From assembly GCA_046349315.1 (NCBI GenBank), contig JAXMCQ010000005.1, forward strand, positions 62,001 to 126,000: a stretch of 64,000 nt of DNA, given 5' to 3'. Below are positions 28,749-37,581 of the stretch, in pieces. Under the pieces are notes generated by a model that saw only the letters and a program-made list of their open reading frames with translations, was not told where the DNA came from and did no database searches. The stretch is from JAEUMG01 sp046349315. Its GTDB lineage: Bacteria; Pseudomonadota; Alphaproteobacteria; Rhizobiales; Aestuariivirgaceae. The stretch's first letter is position 1. The number at the start of each line of letters is the position of its first letter. The position numbers were made by a program, and so were the translations under genes.

Positions 28749-30077
28749 ATGCCTGCTCCCACCCCGTTCGTCTCCGACACATCTCTGCCCCGGCGCGTCG
28801 ATGTCGCCATCATCGGCGGCGGCATTGCCGGCGTCTCGACAGCACTCGAATTGGCCGAGCGCGGCGTTTCCACTGCACTTTTCGAAAAGGGCATCATCGG
28901 CGGCGAGCAATCGAGCCGCAATTGGGGTTGGTGCCGCCAGATGGGCCGCGACACGCGCGAGATCCCATTGATCCTCGAATCGCTGAAACTCTGGCGCCGC
29001 ATGAACGAGCGCGTCGAGGCCGAGACCGGCTTCACCCAATGCGGCATCATTTATCTGTGCGAGACCGATGAGGAGCTCGCCGCGCGTGAGAATTGGTTCA
29101 ATGCCAACGCCAAGCCTTACGGGCTCGAGACGCGGCTCGTCTCTGGCGCCGAGGCCGATGAATTGCAGCCGGGCTCGACGAGGGTCTGGAAAGGCGCGCT
29201 CTACACGCCCAATGACGGCCGGGCCGAACCGCAACTGGCGCCATCGGCAATCGCCGAGGCAGCACGCCGGCGCGGCGCGCAGGTTTTCACCAATTGCGCC
29301 GCGCGCGGTATCGAGAAGGCGGCAGGGCGAATTTCCGGCATCGTCACCGAGAAGGGCGCGGTTGCCTGCCAGTCCGTCGTGCTGGCCGGCGGCGCCTGGT
29401 CGCGGCGCTTCTGTACCAATGCCGGCATCGACTTTCCGCAATTGAGCGTCATCAATTCCGTCCAGCGCACCGAGCCGATCGAAACCCGGCTGCAGCATTC
29501 CTGCTCGGCCGGAAAATTCGCCGTCAGGAAAAGGCTCGATGGTGGATACACCATCGCACATCGCCATCTCTCGGTGGCCGACATCCTGCCCGACAGTTTT
29601 CCACTGTTCTTCGATTTCCTGCCGGCGCTCAGGCTCGACTGGAAGGGATTGCGCCTGCGCTTCGGCCAGCGCTTCTTCGACGAGCTGCGGCTCAAGCGCA
29701 AATGGCGCCTCGACGAGATCTCGCCCTTCGAGATGGTGCGCGTGCTTGATCCAAAACCCATCGACGCCATTCTCGACGAGGCCGCGGCGAGCCTCAAAAA
29801 CTACTACCCGGAATTCGAAGGATTGCGCATCGCCGAGCGCTGGGCCGGCTGCATCGATGCCACGCCCGATGCCGTGCCGGTGATCTCGGCCGTGCCGAGC
29901 CTGCCCGGTTTCTTCATGGCGACGGGCTTCTCTGGCCACGGCTTCGGATTGGGTCCCGGCGCGGGCAAGCTGATGGCGGAACTCGTCACTGGCGCCGTTC
30001 CCTGCGTCGACCCCACGCCCTTCCGCTATGTGCGCTATTTCGACGGCACGAATCCCAAGCCGATGACGGGGCTGTAA
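28749..30077 (+). CDS. FAD-dependent oxidoreductase, DAO family
   Basis: A 442-residue flavoprotein of the glycine/D-amino-acid oxidase group. The FAD-binding Rossmann motif VAIIGGGIAGVSTALELAER lies at residues 19-38. The C-terminal FAD contact is ATGFSGHGFGLGPGAGKL. The segment SSRNWGWCRQMGRD after the first motif is common in rhizobial members of unknown substrate. It follows the TraB gene by 14 bases and may be cotranscribed. Likely acts on an amino acid or secondary amine. Confidence 0.85.
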   Translation: MPAPTPFVSDTSLPRRVDVAIIGGGIAGVSTALELAERGVSTALFEKGIIGGEQSSRNWGWCRQMGRDTREIPLILESLKLWRRMNERVEAETGFTQCGIIYLCETDEELAARENWFNANAKPYGLETRLVSGAEADELQPGSTRVWKGALYTPNDGRAEPQLAPSAIAEAARRRGAQVFTNCAARGIEKAAGRISGIVTEKGAVACQSVVLAGGAWSRRFCTNAGIDFPQLSVINSVQRTEPIETRLQHSCSAGKFAVRKRLDGGYTIAHRHLSVADILPDSFPLFFDFLPALRLDWKGLRLRFGQRFFDELRLKRKWRLDEISPFEMVRVLDPKPIDAILDEAAASLKNYYPEFEGLRIAERWAGCIDATPDAVPVISAVPSLPGFFMATGFSGHGFGLGPGAGKLMAELVTGAVPCVDPTPFRYVRYFDGTNPKPMTGL

Positions 30078-30273
30078 CCTTGTCGTGCATATTTTCCCAA
30101 GAAATTAAACCCTAGATAGAAATCGCCGCTAGGCCACAAAAAGTGGCCGTACGGCGCTCTCAGGCCTTCCCGGCTACTCCCCTACCAGCCGACCGCGCAA
30201 AGCCCTCTAGCGGCCATCCTGGGCGATTCTAGAGGCATCCTGGTATCGAGAGTCCTAGGCGGGCTCTGAAAGC
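30078..30273. other. intergenic gap with three inverted repeats
   Basis: No gene is seen in this 196-base gap between convergent genes. It holds GGCCAC/GTGGCC around five A residues (30132-30148), a candidate end hairpin for the FAD oxidoreductase. It also holds CCTCTAG/CTAGAGG (30204-30235), and CCTAGGC/GCCTAGG (30254-30278), whose inner arm includes the lpdA stop codon. None has a strong U tract. Confidence 0.5.
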
Positions 30274-31668
30274 CTAGGAATGGATCGCCCGGCTATCTAC
30301 CGCAAAGGCAGCTTCCTTGATCGCCTCGGAAAGCGTCGGATGGGCATGACAGGTCCGCGCCAAATCCTCGGCCGAACCGCCAAATTCCATCAGTACCGCC
30401 ACCTCGTGGATGATTTCGCCCGCATTCACCCCGATGATATGGGCACCGAGCACGCGATCGGTCTTGGCATCGGCCAGGATCTTCACGAAGCCATCGGTCG
30501 TCTGGTTTGCCTTGGCCCGGCCATTCGCCAGAAACGGAAATTTGCCGACCTTGTATTCGATGCTGGCGGCCTTCAATTCCTCCTCGGTCTTGCCGACGGA
30601 GGCGACTTCCGGGCTCGTATAGACGACGCCCGGAATGACATCGTAATTCACATGGCCCGCCTGGCCGGCGATGATCTCGGCAACCGCGGCGCCCTCATCC
30701 TCGCCCTTATGCGCCAGCATCGGCCCGCGCACGACATCGCCAATGGCATAGATACCCGGCACATTGGTTTCGAAATGTTCCCCGATCTCGACCCGGCCCT
30801 TCGCATCGCGCTTGACGCCGACCTCGTCGAGGCCGAGCCCGTCGGTGTAGGGAACACGGCCGACCGCCACCAGCACGATATCGGCCTCGAGCGACTTCGC
30901 TTCACCGCCCGGCGCCGGCTCGACACTGAGCTGAACCTTCTCGCCCTCAACCTTCGCCGCCGTGACCTTGCTCGACAGCATGAAGGTGAAACCTTGCTTC
31001 TGAAGGAGGCGCTGGAAATTCTTCGCCACTTCGAGATCCATTCCCGGCAGGATGCGATCGAGATACTCAATCACCGTCACCTTGGCACCAAGCCTTGCCC
31101 AGACCGAACCGAGTTCGAGCCCGATAACGCCCGCGCCGATGACCACGAGCTGGCCAGGCACGGCTGAGAGTTCGAGGCCGCCGGTTGACGAAATGATGCG
31201 CTTCTCGTCGATCTCGATGCCTTTGAGCCGCGCCACATCGGAGCCCGTGGCGATCACGATGTTCTTGGTTTCGATGGTCTGCTTGTTGGCGCCTTCGGTC
31301 ACCTCGACCTTGCCGGGCGCTGTGATCCGCCCGGTGCCGCGGAACACGGTTACCTTGTTCTTCTTGAACAGGAAATCGATGCCCTTGGTATTGCCGTCGA
31401 TCGCCTCCTGCTTGAAGCCCATCATCTTTTTGAGATCCAGCGTCGGCGAAACGCCGATGCCCATCTTGGCAAAGGAGTGCCCTGCCTCATGATAGAGCTC
31501 GGAGGCATGAAGCAACGCCTTGGAAGGGATGCAACCAATATTGAGGCAAGTGCCGCCATGCGTCGCGCGCTTTTCGACGACGGCGACTTTGAGCCCGAGC
31601 TGTGCCGCGCGGATCGCGCAGACATAACCGCCGGGGCCGGTGCCGATTACGATGAGGTCGAATGCCAT
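30274..31668 (-). CDS. lpdA: dihydrolipoamide dehydrogenase (E3)
   Basis: E3 reoxidises dihydrolipoamide of 2-oxo acid dehydrogenases with NAD+. The 464-residue flavoprotein has IVIGTGPGGYVCAIRAAQLG for FAD and the redox disulfide GGTCLNIGCIPSKALLH. The NAD site is VVIGAGVIGLELGSVWARLG, and the C-terminal interface contains the acid-base His in HAHPTLSEA. It closes the sucA-sucB cluster, so it most likely serves 2-oxoglutarate dehydrogenase. A decayed gene lies just upstream. Confidence 0.97.
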   Translation of the reverse strand: MAFDLIVIGTGPGGYVCAIRAAQLGLKVAVVEKRATHGGTCLNIGCIPSKALLHASELYHEAGHSFAKMGIGVSPTLDLKKMMGFKQEAIDGNTKGIDFLFKKNKVTVFRGTGRITAPGKVEVTEGANKQTIETKNIVIATGSDVARLKGIEIDEKRIISSTGGLELSAVPGQLVVIGAGVIGLELGSVWARLGAKVTVIEYLDRILPGMDLEVAKNFQRLLQKQGFTFMLSSKVTAAKVEGEKVQLSVEPAPGGEAKSLEADIVLVAVGRVPYTDGLGLDEVGVKRDAKGRVEIGEHFETNVPGIYAIGDVVRGPMLAHKGEDEGAAVAEIIAGQAGHVNYDVIPGVVYTSPEVASVGKTEEELKAASIEYKVGKFPFLANGRAKANQTTDGFVKILADAKTDRVLGAHIIGVNAGEIIHEVAVLMEFGGSAEDLARTCHAHPTLSEAIKEAAFAVDSRAIHS

Positions 31669-31680
31669 CTTACGATTCTC

Positions 31681-32108
31681 TCAGCTGAGTTTTGTTTCGT
31701 GGCCATCTACCGCGAACCACAATGCTTCGTCGTCCACGGGCTGCGGCAATCTGCTTTCGAGCCATTCGGCAATGAGATCCGGCAGTGTGTCGCGGTGATC
31801 ACATCTCTTATGACCCACGACAGGTATTCCTTCGGACCACCGTTCATATCATGGGGGTGGCGACACAGGTTTGAAACCGTCGGCAGGCGTTCAGATAGTG
31901 ATAGGTCGTTAAGCACGAACCCCAACGCCTGAACGACGTGCCACGCAAGTTGATGGTCGATATCCAAGCTGAAAGTGACCGACCAGCCACCCGATCGATG
32001 ATCGCCGCTGGCAATTCCCAAGGACGGCGTGTCATTGTGCTCCACGGCCGGAATTCGACAGAGAAAGCCAACAATCTTTTCAAATTTTGGAGCGTGTTTG
32101 CTGCGCAT
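31681..32108 (-). pseudogene. decayed hypothetical gene between sucB and lpdA
   Basis: One frame opens at ATG 32108 and reads sensibly through GGWSVTFSLDIDHQLAWHVV and FVLNDLSLSERLPTV. A different frame ends at 31681 and reads DTLPDLIAEWLESRLPQPV then DDEALWFAVDGHETKLS. Between them (about 31,810-31,880) no single frame is coherent: FKPVSPPP appears in a third frame and MNGGPKEYLSW in the first. Two or three single-base indels would join all pieces into one protein of about 143 residues. I recall rhizobial small proteins with a FKPVSPPP-x-NGGP-EYLSW core, but no function. A gene in decay, or clustered sequence errors. Confidence 0.55.
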
Positions 32109-32130
32109 GACTGTGGAGTGCTGCTCCAGT

Positions 32131-32255
32131 TTCCCTCCCCCCTTGTGGGGAGGGATTAAGGGTGGGGGTCTTTTCGGCCTCTCCGAAAATTTTGGAGTAA
32201 CAATGTAATGCTCATCATAACCCCCACCCCGGCCCTCCCCACAAGGGGGAGGGAG
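32131..32255. repeat. long palindromic intergenic repeat, family A copy 2
   Basis: The arms match family A at 1222-1322: CCCTTGTGGGGAGGGATTAA and GGGTGGGGGT on the left, ACCCCCACCCCGGCCCTCCC and ACAAGGGGGAGGGAGA on the right. The loop differs and contains a small stem CTCCGAAAATTTTGGAG. It lies 12 bases after the sucB stop codon and may end or stabilise the suc transcript. Confidence 0.75.
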
Positions 32256-32266
32256 ATGAAGGTCGA

Positions 32267-33514
32267 TTACAAATCCAGCAGCGCCCTTTGCGGATCCTCG
32301 AGATATTCCTTGATCCGGACCAGGAAGGTCACCGCTTCCTTGCCGTCGACGATGCGATGGTCATAGGAGAGCGCCAGATACATCATCGGCCGCGCCACGA
32401 TCTGGCCTTTCTCGACGACCGGCCGCTCCTGGATTTTGTGCATGCCGAGAATGCCCGACTGCGGCGCATTGAGGATCGGCGTCGACATCAACGAACCATA
32501 GATGCCGCCATTGGAAATCGTGAAGGTGCCGCCCTGCATCTCGGAAATCTGCAACTGCCCGTCGCGGGCGCGCTTGCCGAGCTCGGCGATGGTCTTCTCG
32601 ATATCGGCGAATGACAATCGATCGGCATCGCGCACCACCGGCACGACCAGGCCGCGATCGGTGCCGACCGCGACACCGATATGGTAGTAATTCTTGTAAA
32701 CGATCTCATCGCCGTCGATCTCGGCATTGACGGCGGGAACGTCTTTCAAAGCCTGGATCGAGGCCTTCACGAAGAAGCCCATGAAGCCGAGCTTGGCGCC
32801 ATGCTTCTTCTCGAACAGATCCTTGTACTGAGCGCGCAATTCCATCACCGCGCTCATATCCACCTCGTTGAAGGTGGTGAGCATGGCGGCAGTGTTCTGC
32901 GCATCCTTGAGCCGGCGCGCGATCGTCTGGCGCAGGCGCGTCATCTTCACGCGCTCTTCGCGCTTGGCATCATCGGGCGGCGCCAAGGGACGCGCCGACT
33001 GCGGCGGCGGTGGAGGTGGCGCTGCTTGTATTACGCGCGGCACTTCGACCTTGGCCGGTCTCGCAAGCTCATCGATCACATCACCCTTGGTGATGCGCCC
33101 GTCCTTGCCGCTGCCCTCGATCGCCGAAGTATCGAGCTTGTTTTCTTCCACCATCTTGCGCACGGCGGGCGACAAGGGCTGCGTAAAGGTTTTGGGCCTT
33201 TCGGCCGCAGGCTGAACAGCAGGCTTGGCCGGCTCGCTTGCGCGCGCGGCCGGCTTCTCGGCCGAGGCGCCTGCAGCACCCTCTTCGATCGCCCCGAGGA
33301 TGGCGCCGACATTCACCGTCTCACCGGCGGCAATCACGATCGAGGCGAGTCGTCCCGCGGCGGGCGACGGCACTTCCAGCGTCACCTTGTCGGTTTCGAG
33401 TTCGACCAAAGGCTCATCCGCCTTGACCGCGTCGCCTTCCTTCTTGAACCACTTCGCGATCGTGGCCTCGGTCACCGACTCGCCGAGTGTCGGAACCCGG
33501 ATTTCCTTCGCCAT
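32267..33514 (-). CDS. sucB: 2-oxoglutarate dehydrogenase E2, succinyltransferase
   Basis: E2 transfers the succinyl group to CoA. The 415-residue protein has one lipoyl domain (residues 1-77) with the lipoylated Lys in ELETDKVTLEVPS. An Ala/Pro-rich linker and an E1/E3-binding segment (SPAVRKMVEENKLDTSAIEG) follow. The catalytic domain carries the active-site His and Asp in LSYDHRIVDGKEAVTFL. It lies 19 bases after sucA in the TCA cluster. Confidence 0.97.
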   Translation of the reverse strand: MAKEIRVPTLGESVTEATIAKWFKKEGDAVKADEPLVELETDKVTLEVPSPAAGRLASIVIAAGETVNVGAILGAIEEGAAGASAEKPAARASEPAKPAVQPAAERPKTFTQPLSPAVRKMVEENKLDTSAIEGSGKDGRITKGDVIDELARPAKVEVPRVIQAAPPPPPPQSARPLAPPDDAKREERVKMTRLRQTIARRLKDAQNTAAMLTTFNEVDMSAVMELRAQYKDLFEKKHGAKLGFMGFFVKASIQALKDVPAVNAEIDGDEIVYKNYYHIGVAVGTDRGLVVPVVRDADRLSFADIEKTIAELGKRARDGQLQISEMQGGTFTISNGGIYGSLMSTPILNAPQSGILGMHKIQERPVVEKGQIVARPMMYLALSYDHRIVDGKEAVTFLVRIKEYLEDPQRALLDL

Positions 33515-33533
33515 CCTTAAGACCCTTTCGCCA

Positions 33534-36494
33534 TCACTTCCCGCCGAGCGCCTCGTCGAGGAACTGCTTCATTTCCTTGAGATGCTTGCTGAGGAGACCG
33601 GTTGCCGTTGCCGCCGAAGCCGCACGCCCGACATAACGCGGGCGCGGATGCTTGGCCTGGAGATAGTCGAGGGCGCGCTCGATATTGGGCTGCACGAAGG
33701 ACCAGGCGCCCATATTGTAAGGCTCTTCCTGGCACCAGATGATCTCCGCACCCTTGAAGCGCTGCAATTCCTGGATGATCGACTTGTGCGGCCAGGGGTA
33801 AAGCTGCTCGACGCGCAATATGTAGACATCGTTGATGCCGCGCTTCTCGCGCTCTTCGTAAAGATCGTAATAGACCTTGCCCGAGCACATCACGACGCGC
33901 CGGATCTTGTCGTCCGGAACAAGCTTGATCGGCTCATTGGGTAGCGTCTGCGCATCGTCCCACAAGACACGATGGAAATAGGTGCCTTCCGCCATCTCTT
34001 CCAATCGCGAGACCGCCCGCTTGTGGCGGAGCAGCGACTTGGGCGTCATCAGGATGAGTGGCTTCCTGATGTCGCGCTTGAGCTGGCGTCTCAGGATATG
34101 GAAGTAATTGGCGGGCGTCGTACAGTTGGCAACCTGCATGTTGTCTTCCGCGCAAAGCTGAAGATAGCGCTCGAGCCGCGCGGAAGAATGTTCGGGGCCT
34201 TGCCCCTCATAGCCATGCGGCAACAGGCAGACGAGTGCGGACATGCGCAGCCACTTGCGTTCGCCGGACGAGATGAACTGGTCGAAGACGACTTGCGCGC
34301 CATTGGCGAAATCGCCGAACTGCGCTTCCCAGATGGTCAGCGCATTCGGCTCGGCAAGCGAATAGCCATATTCGAAACCGAGCACCGCTTCTTCCGACAG
34401 CATCGAGTTGATCGCTTCGAGCTTGACGTCCTGGTCTTTCCACAGATGGTTGAGCGGCGTGTAGCGCTTTTCCGTCTCCTGATCGATGAGAACGGCATGG
34501 CGCTGCGAGAAGGTGCCTCGCTGCACGTCCTGGCCGGACAAGCGCACGCGGAATCCGTCCTTGAGCAAGGTGCCCCAGGAGAGCGCTTCCGCCGTAGACC
34601 AGTCGATGCCAATGCCGTCTTCGATCATCTTGCGCCGCGCATCGAGAATGCGCTGCAAGGTACGATGCAATTTGAAGTGCTTCGGCACCTTGGTGAGTTT
34701 CAGGCCTATCTTGCGCAGGCGTTCGATATCGACGCCGGTTTCGCCGCGTCGCGGATCCTCGTGATCGCGCGCCGCCTTGAGATGCGCCCAGCGCCCGTCG
34801 AGCCAATCGGCCTTATTGGCCTTATAACCTTCAGCAGCGGCAAAATTGTCGTCAAGCCGCTTGCGGTAATCCGCCTTCATCGCCTCGACGTCGTCCTCGC
34901 TGAGTACACCCTCGGCGACTAATCGCTTGCCGTAGATTTCGACGACCGTCGGGTGGCCGGCGATTTTCTGATACATCTCGGGTTGCGTGAAGGCCGGCTC
35001 GTCCGATTCATTATGGCCGAAGCGGCGATAGCAGAACATGTCGATCACGACCGGCTTCTTGAACTTCTGCCGGAATTCGATGGCGATCTTGGCGGCAAAG
35101 ACCACGGCTTCGGGATCATCGCCATTGGCATGGAAGATCGGCGCCTCGATCATCTTCGCGACATCGGAGGGATAAGGCGAAGAACGCGCCCACAGCGGGC
35201 TCGTGGTGAAGCCGATCTGGTTATTGATGATGAAATGGATCGAGCCGCCCGAGCGATGGCCGCGCAGGCCGGAGAGGCCAAAACATTCTGCCACCACGCC
35301 CTGCCCCGCAAAAGCGGCGTCGCCATGGATGAGAAGCGGGAGCACGGTGATGCGCTCGCGATCGCCGCGCTGGTCCTGCTTGGCGCGCGCCTTGCCGAGC
35401 ACCACCGGGTCGACGATCTCCAGATGCGAGGGATTGGCGGTCAGCGACAGATGCACACGATTGCCGTCGAATTCGCGATCCGACGAGGAGCCCAAATGAT
35501 ACTTGACGTCGCCTGAGCCTTCAACTTCGTCGGGTGTCGAGGAGCCGCCCTTGAATTCGTGGAAGATCGCCGAAAACGGCTTCGACATGAGATTGGCGAG
35601 CACATTGAGCCGGCCGCGATGCGCCATGCCGAGGACGATGTCCTGCACGCCGAGCTGACCGCCGCGCTTGATGATCTGCTCGAAGGCCGGGATGATCGAT
35701 TCACCGCCATCGAGTCCGAAGCGCTTGGTGCCGGTATACTTCACATTGAGGAAATGCTCGAAGCCCTCCGACTCGATGAGCTTGCGCAGGATCGCGATCT
35801 TGCCTTCGCGGGTGAAGGAGATTTCCTTGTCCGGCCCTTCGATACGGGCCTGTATCCAGCCCTTCTGCTCGGGGTCGGAAATATGCATGAACTCGACGCC
35901 GAGCGTGTTGCAGTAGGTGCGCCTGAGGATCTGGACGATCTGGCGCACAGTCGCTTGCTCAAGGCCCAGAACCTGGTCGAGAAAGATCGGCCGATCGAAA
36001 TCGGCTTCGGCGAAGCCGTATGAGGCGGGGTCGAGTTCGGGATGCTGCCCCGTGCCCTTCAGATTGAGTGGATCGAGATCGGCGGCAAGATGGCCACGCA
36101 TGCGGTAGGCGCGGATCATCATCAGCGCGCGCACCGAATCCATCGTGGCTTTGCGGATTTCCTCAACCGACAGGCCGGGGCCTTTCTCCTTGGCCCGCGC
36201 CTCGATCTTGGTGGCAACGACCCGCTCCGTCGCCGGCCAGTTGCCGTCGAGCGCCGAGACGAGTTCGCCGTTTACCGGTTGCGGCCAGTCTTTCCGCTGC
36301 CAGGAGGGTCCGCGGACTTCGCGGCGCGCGGCTTCCGCCTCATCGCCGAGACTTGCGAAAAACGCCCGCCAATGGGCATCGACTGAACCCGGATTGTCGA
36401 GATAACGGCCATACAGCTCTTCGATGAAGCGGGCATTGCCGCCATAGAGGAACGAAGTCTGTTCGAACGCCGTGGGAAGATCGGTCTTGTTCAT
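33534..36494 (-). CDS. sucA: 2-oxoglutarate dehydrogenase E1
   Basis: E1 decarboxylates 2-oxoglutarate with thiamine diphosphate. The 986-residue protein shows the N-terminal E2-binding segment SFLYGGNARFIEELYGRYL. Motifs VLGMAHRGRLNVLANLMSKP, LLIHGDAAFAGQGVVAE and HFIINNQIGFTTSP are typical. ATG 36494 was chosen because GGAAG lies seven bases upstream. A frame extension to 36554 would overlap sucD. Order mdh-sucCD-sucAB-lpdA places it within a full TCA segment. Confidence 0.97.
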   Translation of the reverse strand: MNKTDLPTAFEQTSFLYGGNARFIEELYGRYLDNPGSVDAHWRAFFASLGDEAEAARREVRGPSWQRKDWPQPVNGELVSALDGNWPATERVVATKIEARAKEKGPGLSVEEIRKATMDSVRALMMIRAYRMRGHLAADLDPLNLKGTGQHPELDPASYGFAEADFDRPIFLDQVLGLEQATVRQIVQILRRTYCNTLGVEFMHISDPEQKGWIQARIEGPDKEISFTREGKIAILRKLIESEGFEHFLNVKYTGTKRFGLDGGESIIPAFEQIIKRGGQLGVQDIVLGMAHRGRLNVLANLMSKPFSAIFHEFKGGSSTPDEVEGSGDVKYHLGSSSDREFDGNRVHLSLTANPSHLEIVDPVVLGKARAKQDQRGDRERITVLPLLIHGDAAFAGQGVVAECFGLSGLRGHRSGGSIHFIINNQIGFTTSPLWARSSPYPSDVAKMIEAPIFHANGDDPEAVVFAAKIAIEFRQKFKKPVVIDMFCYRRFGHNESDEPAFTQPEMYQKIAGHPTVVEIYGKRLVAEGVLSEDDVEAMKADYRKRLDDNFAAAEGYKANKADWLDGRWAHLKAARDHEDPRRGETGVDIERLRKIGLKLTKVPKHFKLHRTLQRILDARRKMIEDGIGIDWSTAEALSWGTLLKDGFRVRLSGQDVQRGTFSQRHAVLIDQETEKRYTPLNHLWKDQDVKLEAINSMLSEEAVLGFEYGYSLAEPNALTIWEAQFGDFANGAQVVFDQFISSGERKWLRMSALVCLLPHGYEGQGPEHSSARLERYLQLCAEDNMQVANCTTPANYFHILRRQLKRDIRKPLILMTPKSLLRHKRAVSRLEEMAEGTYFHRVLWDDAQTLPNEPIKLVPDDKIRRVVMCSGKVYYDLYEEREKRGINDVYILRVEQLYPWPHKSIIQELQRFKGAEIIWCQEEPYNMGAWSFVQPNIERALDYLQAKHPRPRYVGRAASAATATGLLSKHLKEMKQFLDEALGGK

Positions 36495-36546
36495 GTCAGC
36501 ACTTCCAAAGGCTTCTGCCGAAGCCCCAATTGCAACATAGCCCTCG

Positions 36547-37425
36547 TCAGGCACCGTTCAAGACGCGCTTGAGCGTCTTGCCCATGAGAGCCGGCGAATC
36601 CGCAACCGTGATGCCGGCAAGACGCATGGCTTCGATTTTACTCTCCGCCTTGCCTTTTCCGCCCGAAATAATGGCGCCAGCATGACCCATGCGGCGGCCG
36701 GGCGGAGCGGTGCGCCCGGCGATGAAGCCTACCATGGGCTTCTTGACATTCGATTTACGTATGAAGTCGGCCGCATCTTCCTCGGCTGCCCCGCCAATTT
36801 CGCCGATCATGATGATGGACTTGGTTTCGGGGTCGGCCAGGAACATCTCAAGCACATCGATGAATTCGGTGCCCTTGACCGGATCGCCGCCAATGCCGAC
36901 GGCGGTTGTCTGGCCAAGACCCTCGCGGGTCGTCTGGAACACCGCCTCATAGGTGAGCGTGCCGGAGCGCGACACGATACCGACCGAGCCCTTCTTGAAG
37001 ATATTGCCCGGCATGATGCCGATCTTGCACTCATCCGGCGTCAGCACGCCCGGACAGTTGGGCCCGATGAGCCGGGTTTTCGAGCCCGAAAGCGAGCGCT
37101 TGACCTTGACCATGTCCATGACCGGAATGCCTTCGGTGATGGCAACGACCAAGGGCATCTCGGCATCGATGGCTTCGCAGATCGCGTCTGCCGCGAAGGC
37201 CGGCGGCACATAGACGACCGAGGCATCGGCGCCGGTCGCCGCCTTGGCTTCGGCGACTGTGTCGAAGACCGGCAAACCGATATGGGTCGTGCCACCTTTG
37301 CCGGGGGTGACGCCCGCCACCATCTTGGTGCCGTAGGCAAGCGCCTGCTGGGTGTGGAACGTGCCGGTATTGCCGGTAATGCCCTGGCAGATGACTTTCG
37401 TGGCGCGGTTGATGAGGATGGACAT
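36547..37425 (-). CDS. sucD: succinyl-CoA synthetase, alpha subunit
   Basis: The alpha subunit binds CoA and carries the phosphohistidine. The 292-residue product begins MSILINRATKVICQGITGNT and has GPNCPGVLTPDECKIGIMPG. The active-site His lies in RRMGHAGAIISGGKGKAESK. ATG 37425 is the family start; extension to 37485 would only read repeat DNA. It is separated from sucC by a family C palindrome, and sucA starts 52 bases after its stop. Confidence 0.97.
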   Translation of the reverse strand: MSILINRATKVICQGITGNTGTFHTQQALAYGTKMVAGVTPGKGGTTHIGLPVFDTVAEAKAATGADASVVYVPPAFAADAICEAIDAEMPLVVAITEGIPVMDMVKVKRSLSGSKTRLIGPNCPGVLTPDECKIGIMPGNIFKKGSVGIVSRSGTLTYEAVFQTTREGLGQTTAVGIGGDPVKGTEFIDVLEMFLADPETKSIIMIGEIGGAAEEDAADFIRKSNVKKPMVGFIAGRTAPPGRRMGHAGAIISGGKGKAESKIEAMRLAGITVADSPALMGKTLKRVLNGA

Positions 37426-37443
37426 GTCAGTTCCCGTCCAATC

Positions 37444-37545
37444 CGTCATCCCCGCGAAAGCCGGGACCCATCGAAGGGCGAACACGCCTCTCGCCGGAGA
37501 TATCGCCCGACGGATGCATGGGTCCCGGCTTTCGCCGGGATGACG
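37444..37545. repeat. palindromic intergenic repeat, family C copy 2
   Basis: CGTCATCCCCGCGAAAGCCG (from 37444) pairs with CGGCTTTCGCCGGGATGACG (to 37545), and GGGACCCAT with ATGGGTCCC further in. The element lies between sucC and sucD, within what should be one operon, so it would fold in the mRNA and may affect stability or the ratio of the two subunits. Related copy at 22847-22932. Confidence 0.7.
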
Positions 37546-37581
37546 AAAAATGAGTAAGGCAGAAATCTTTCATCACTTCGC

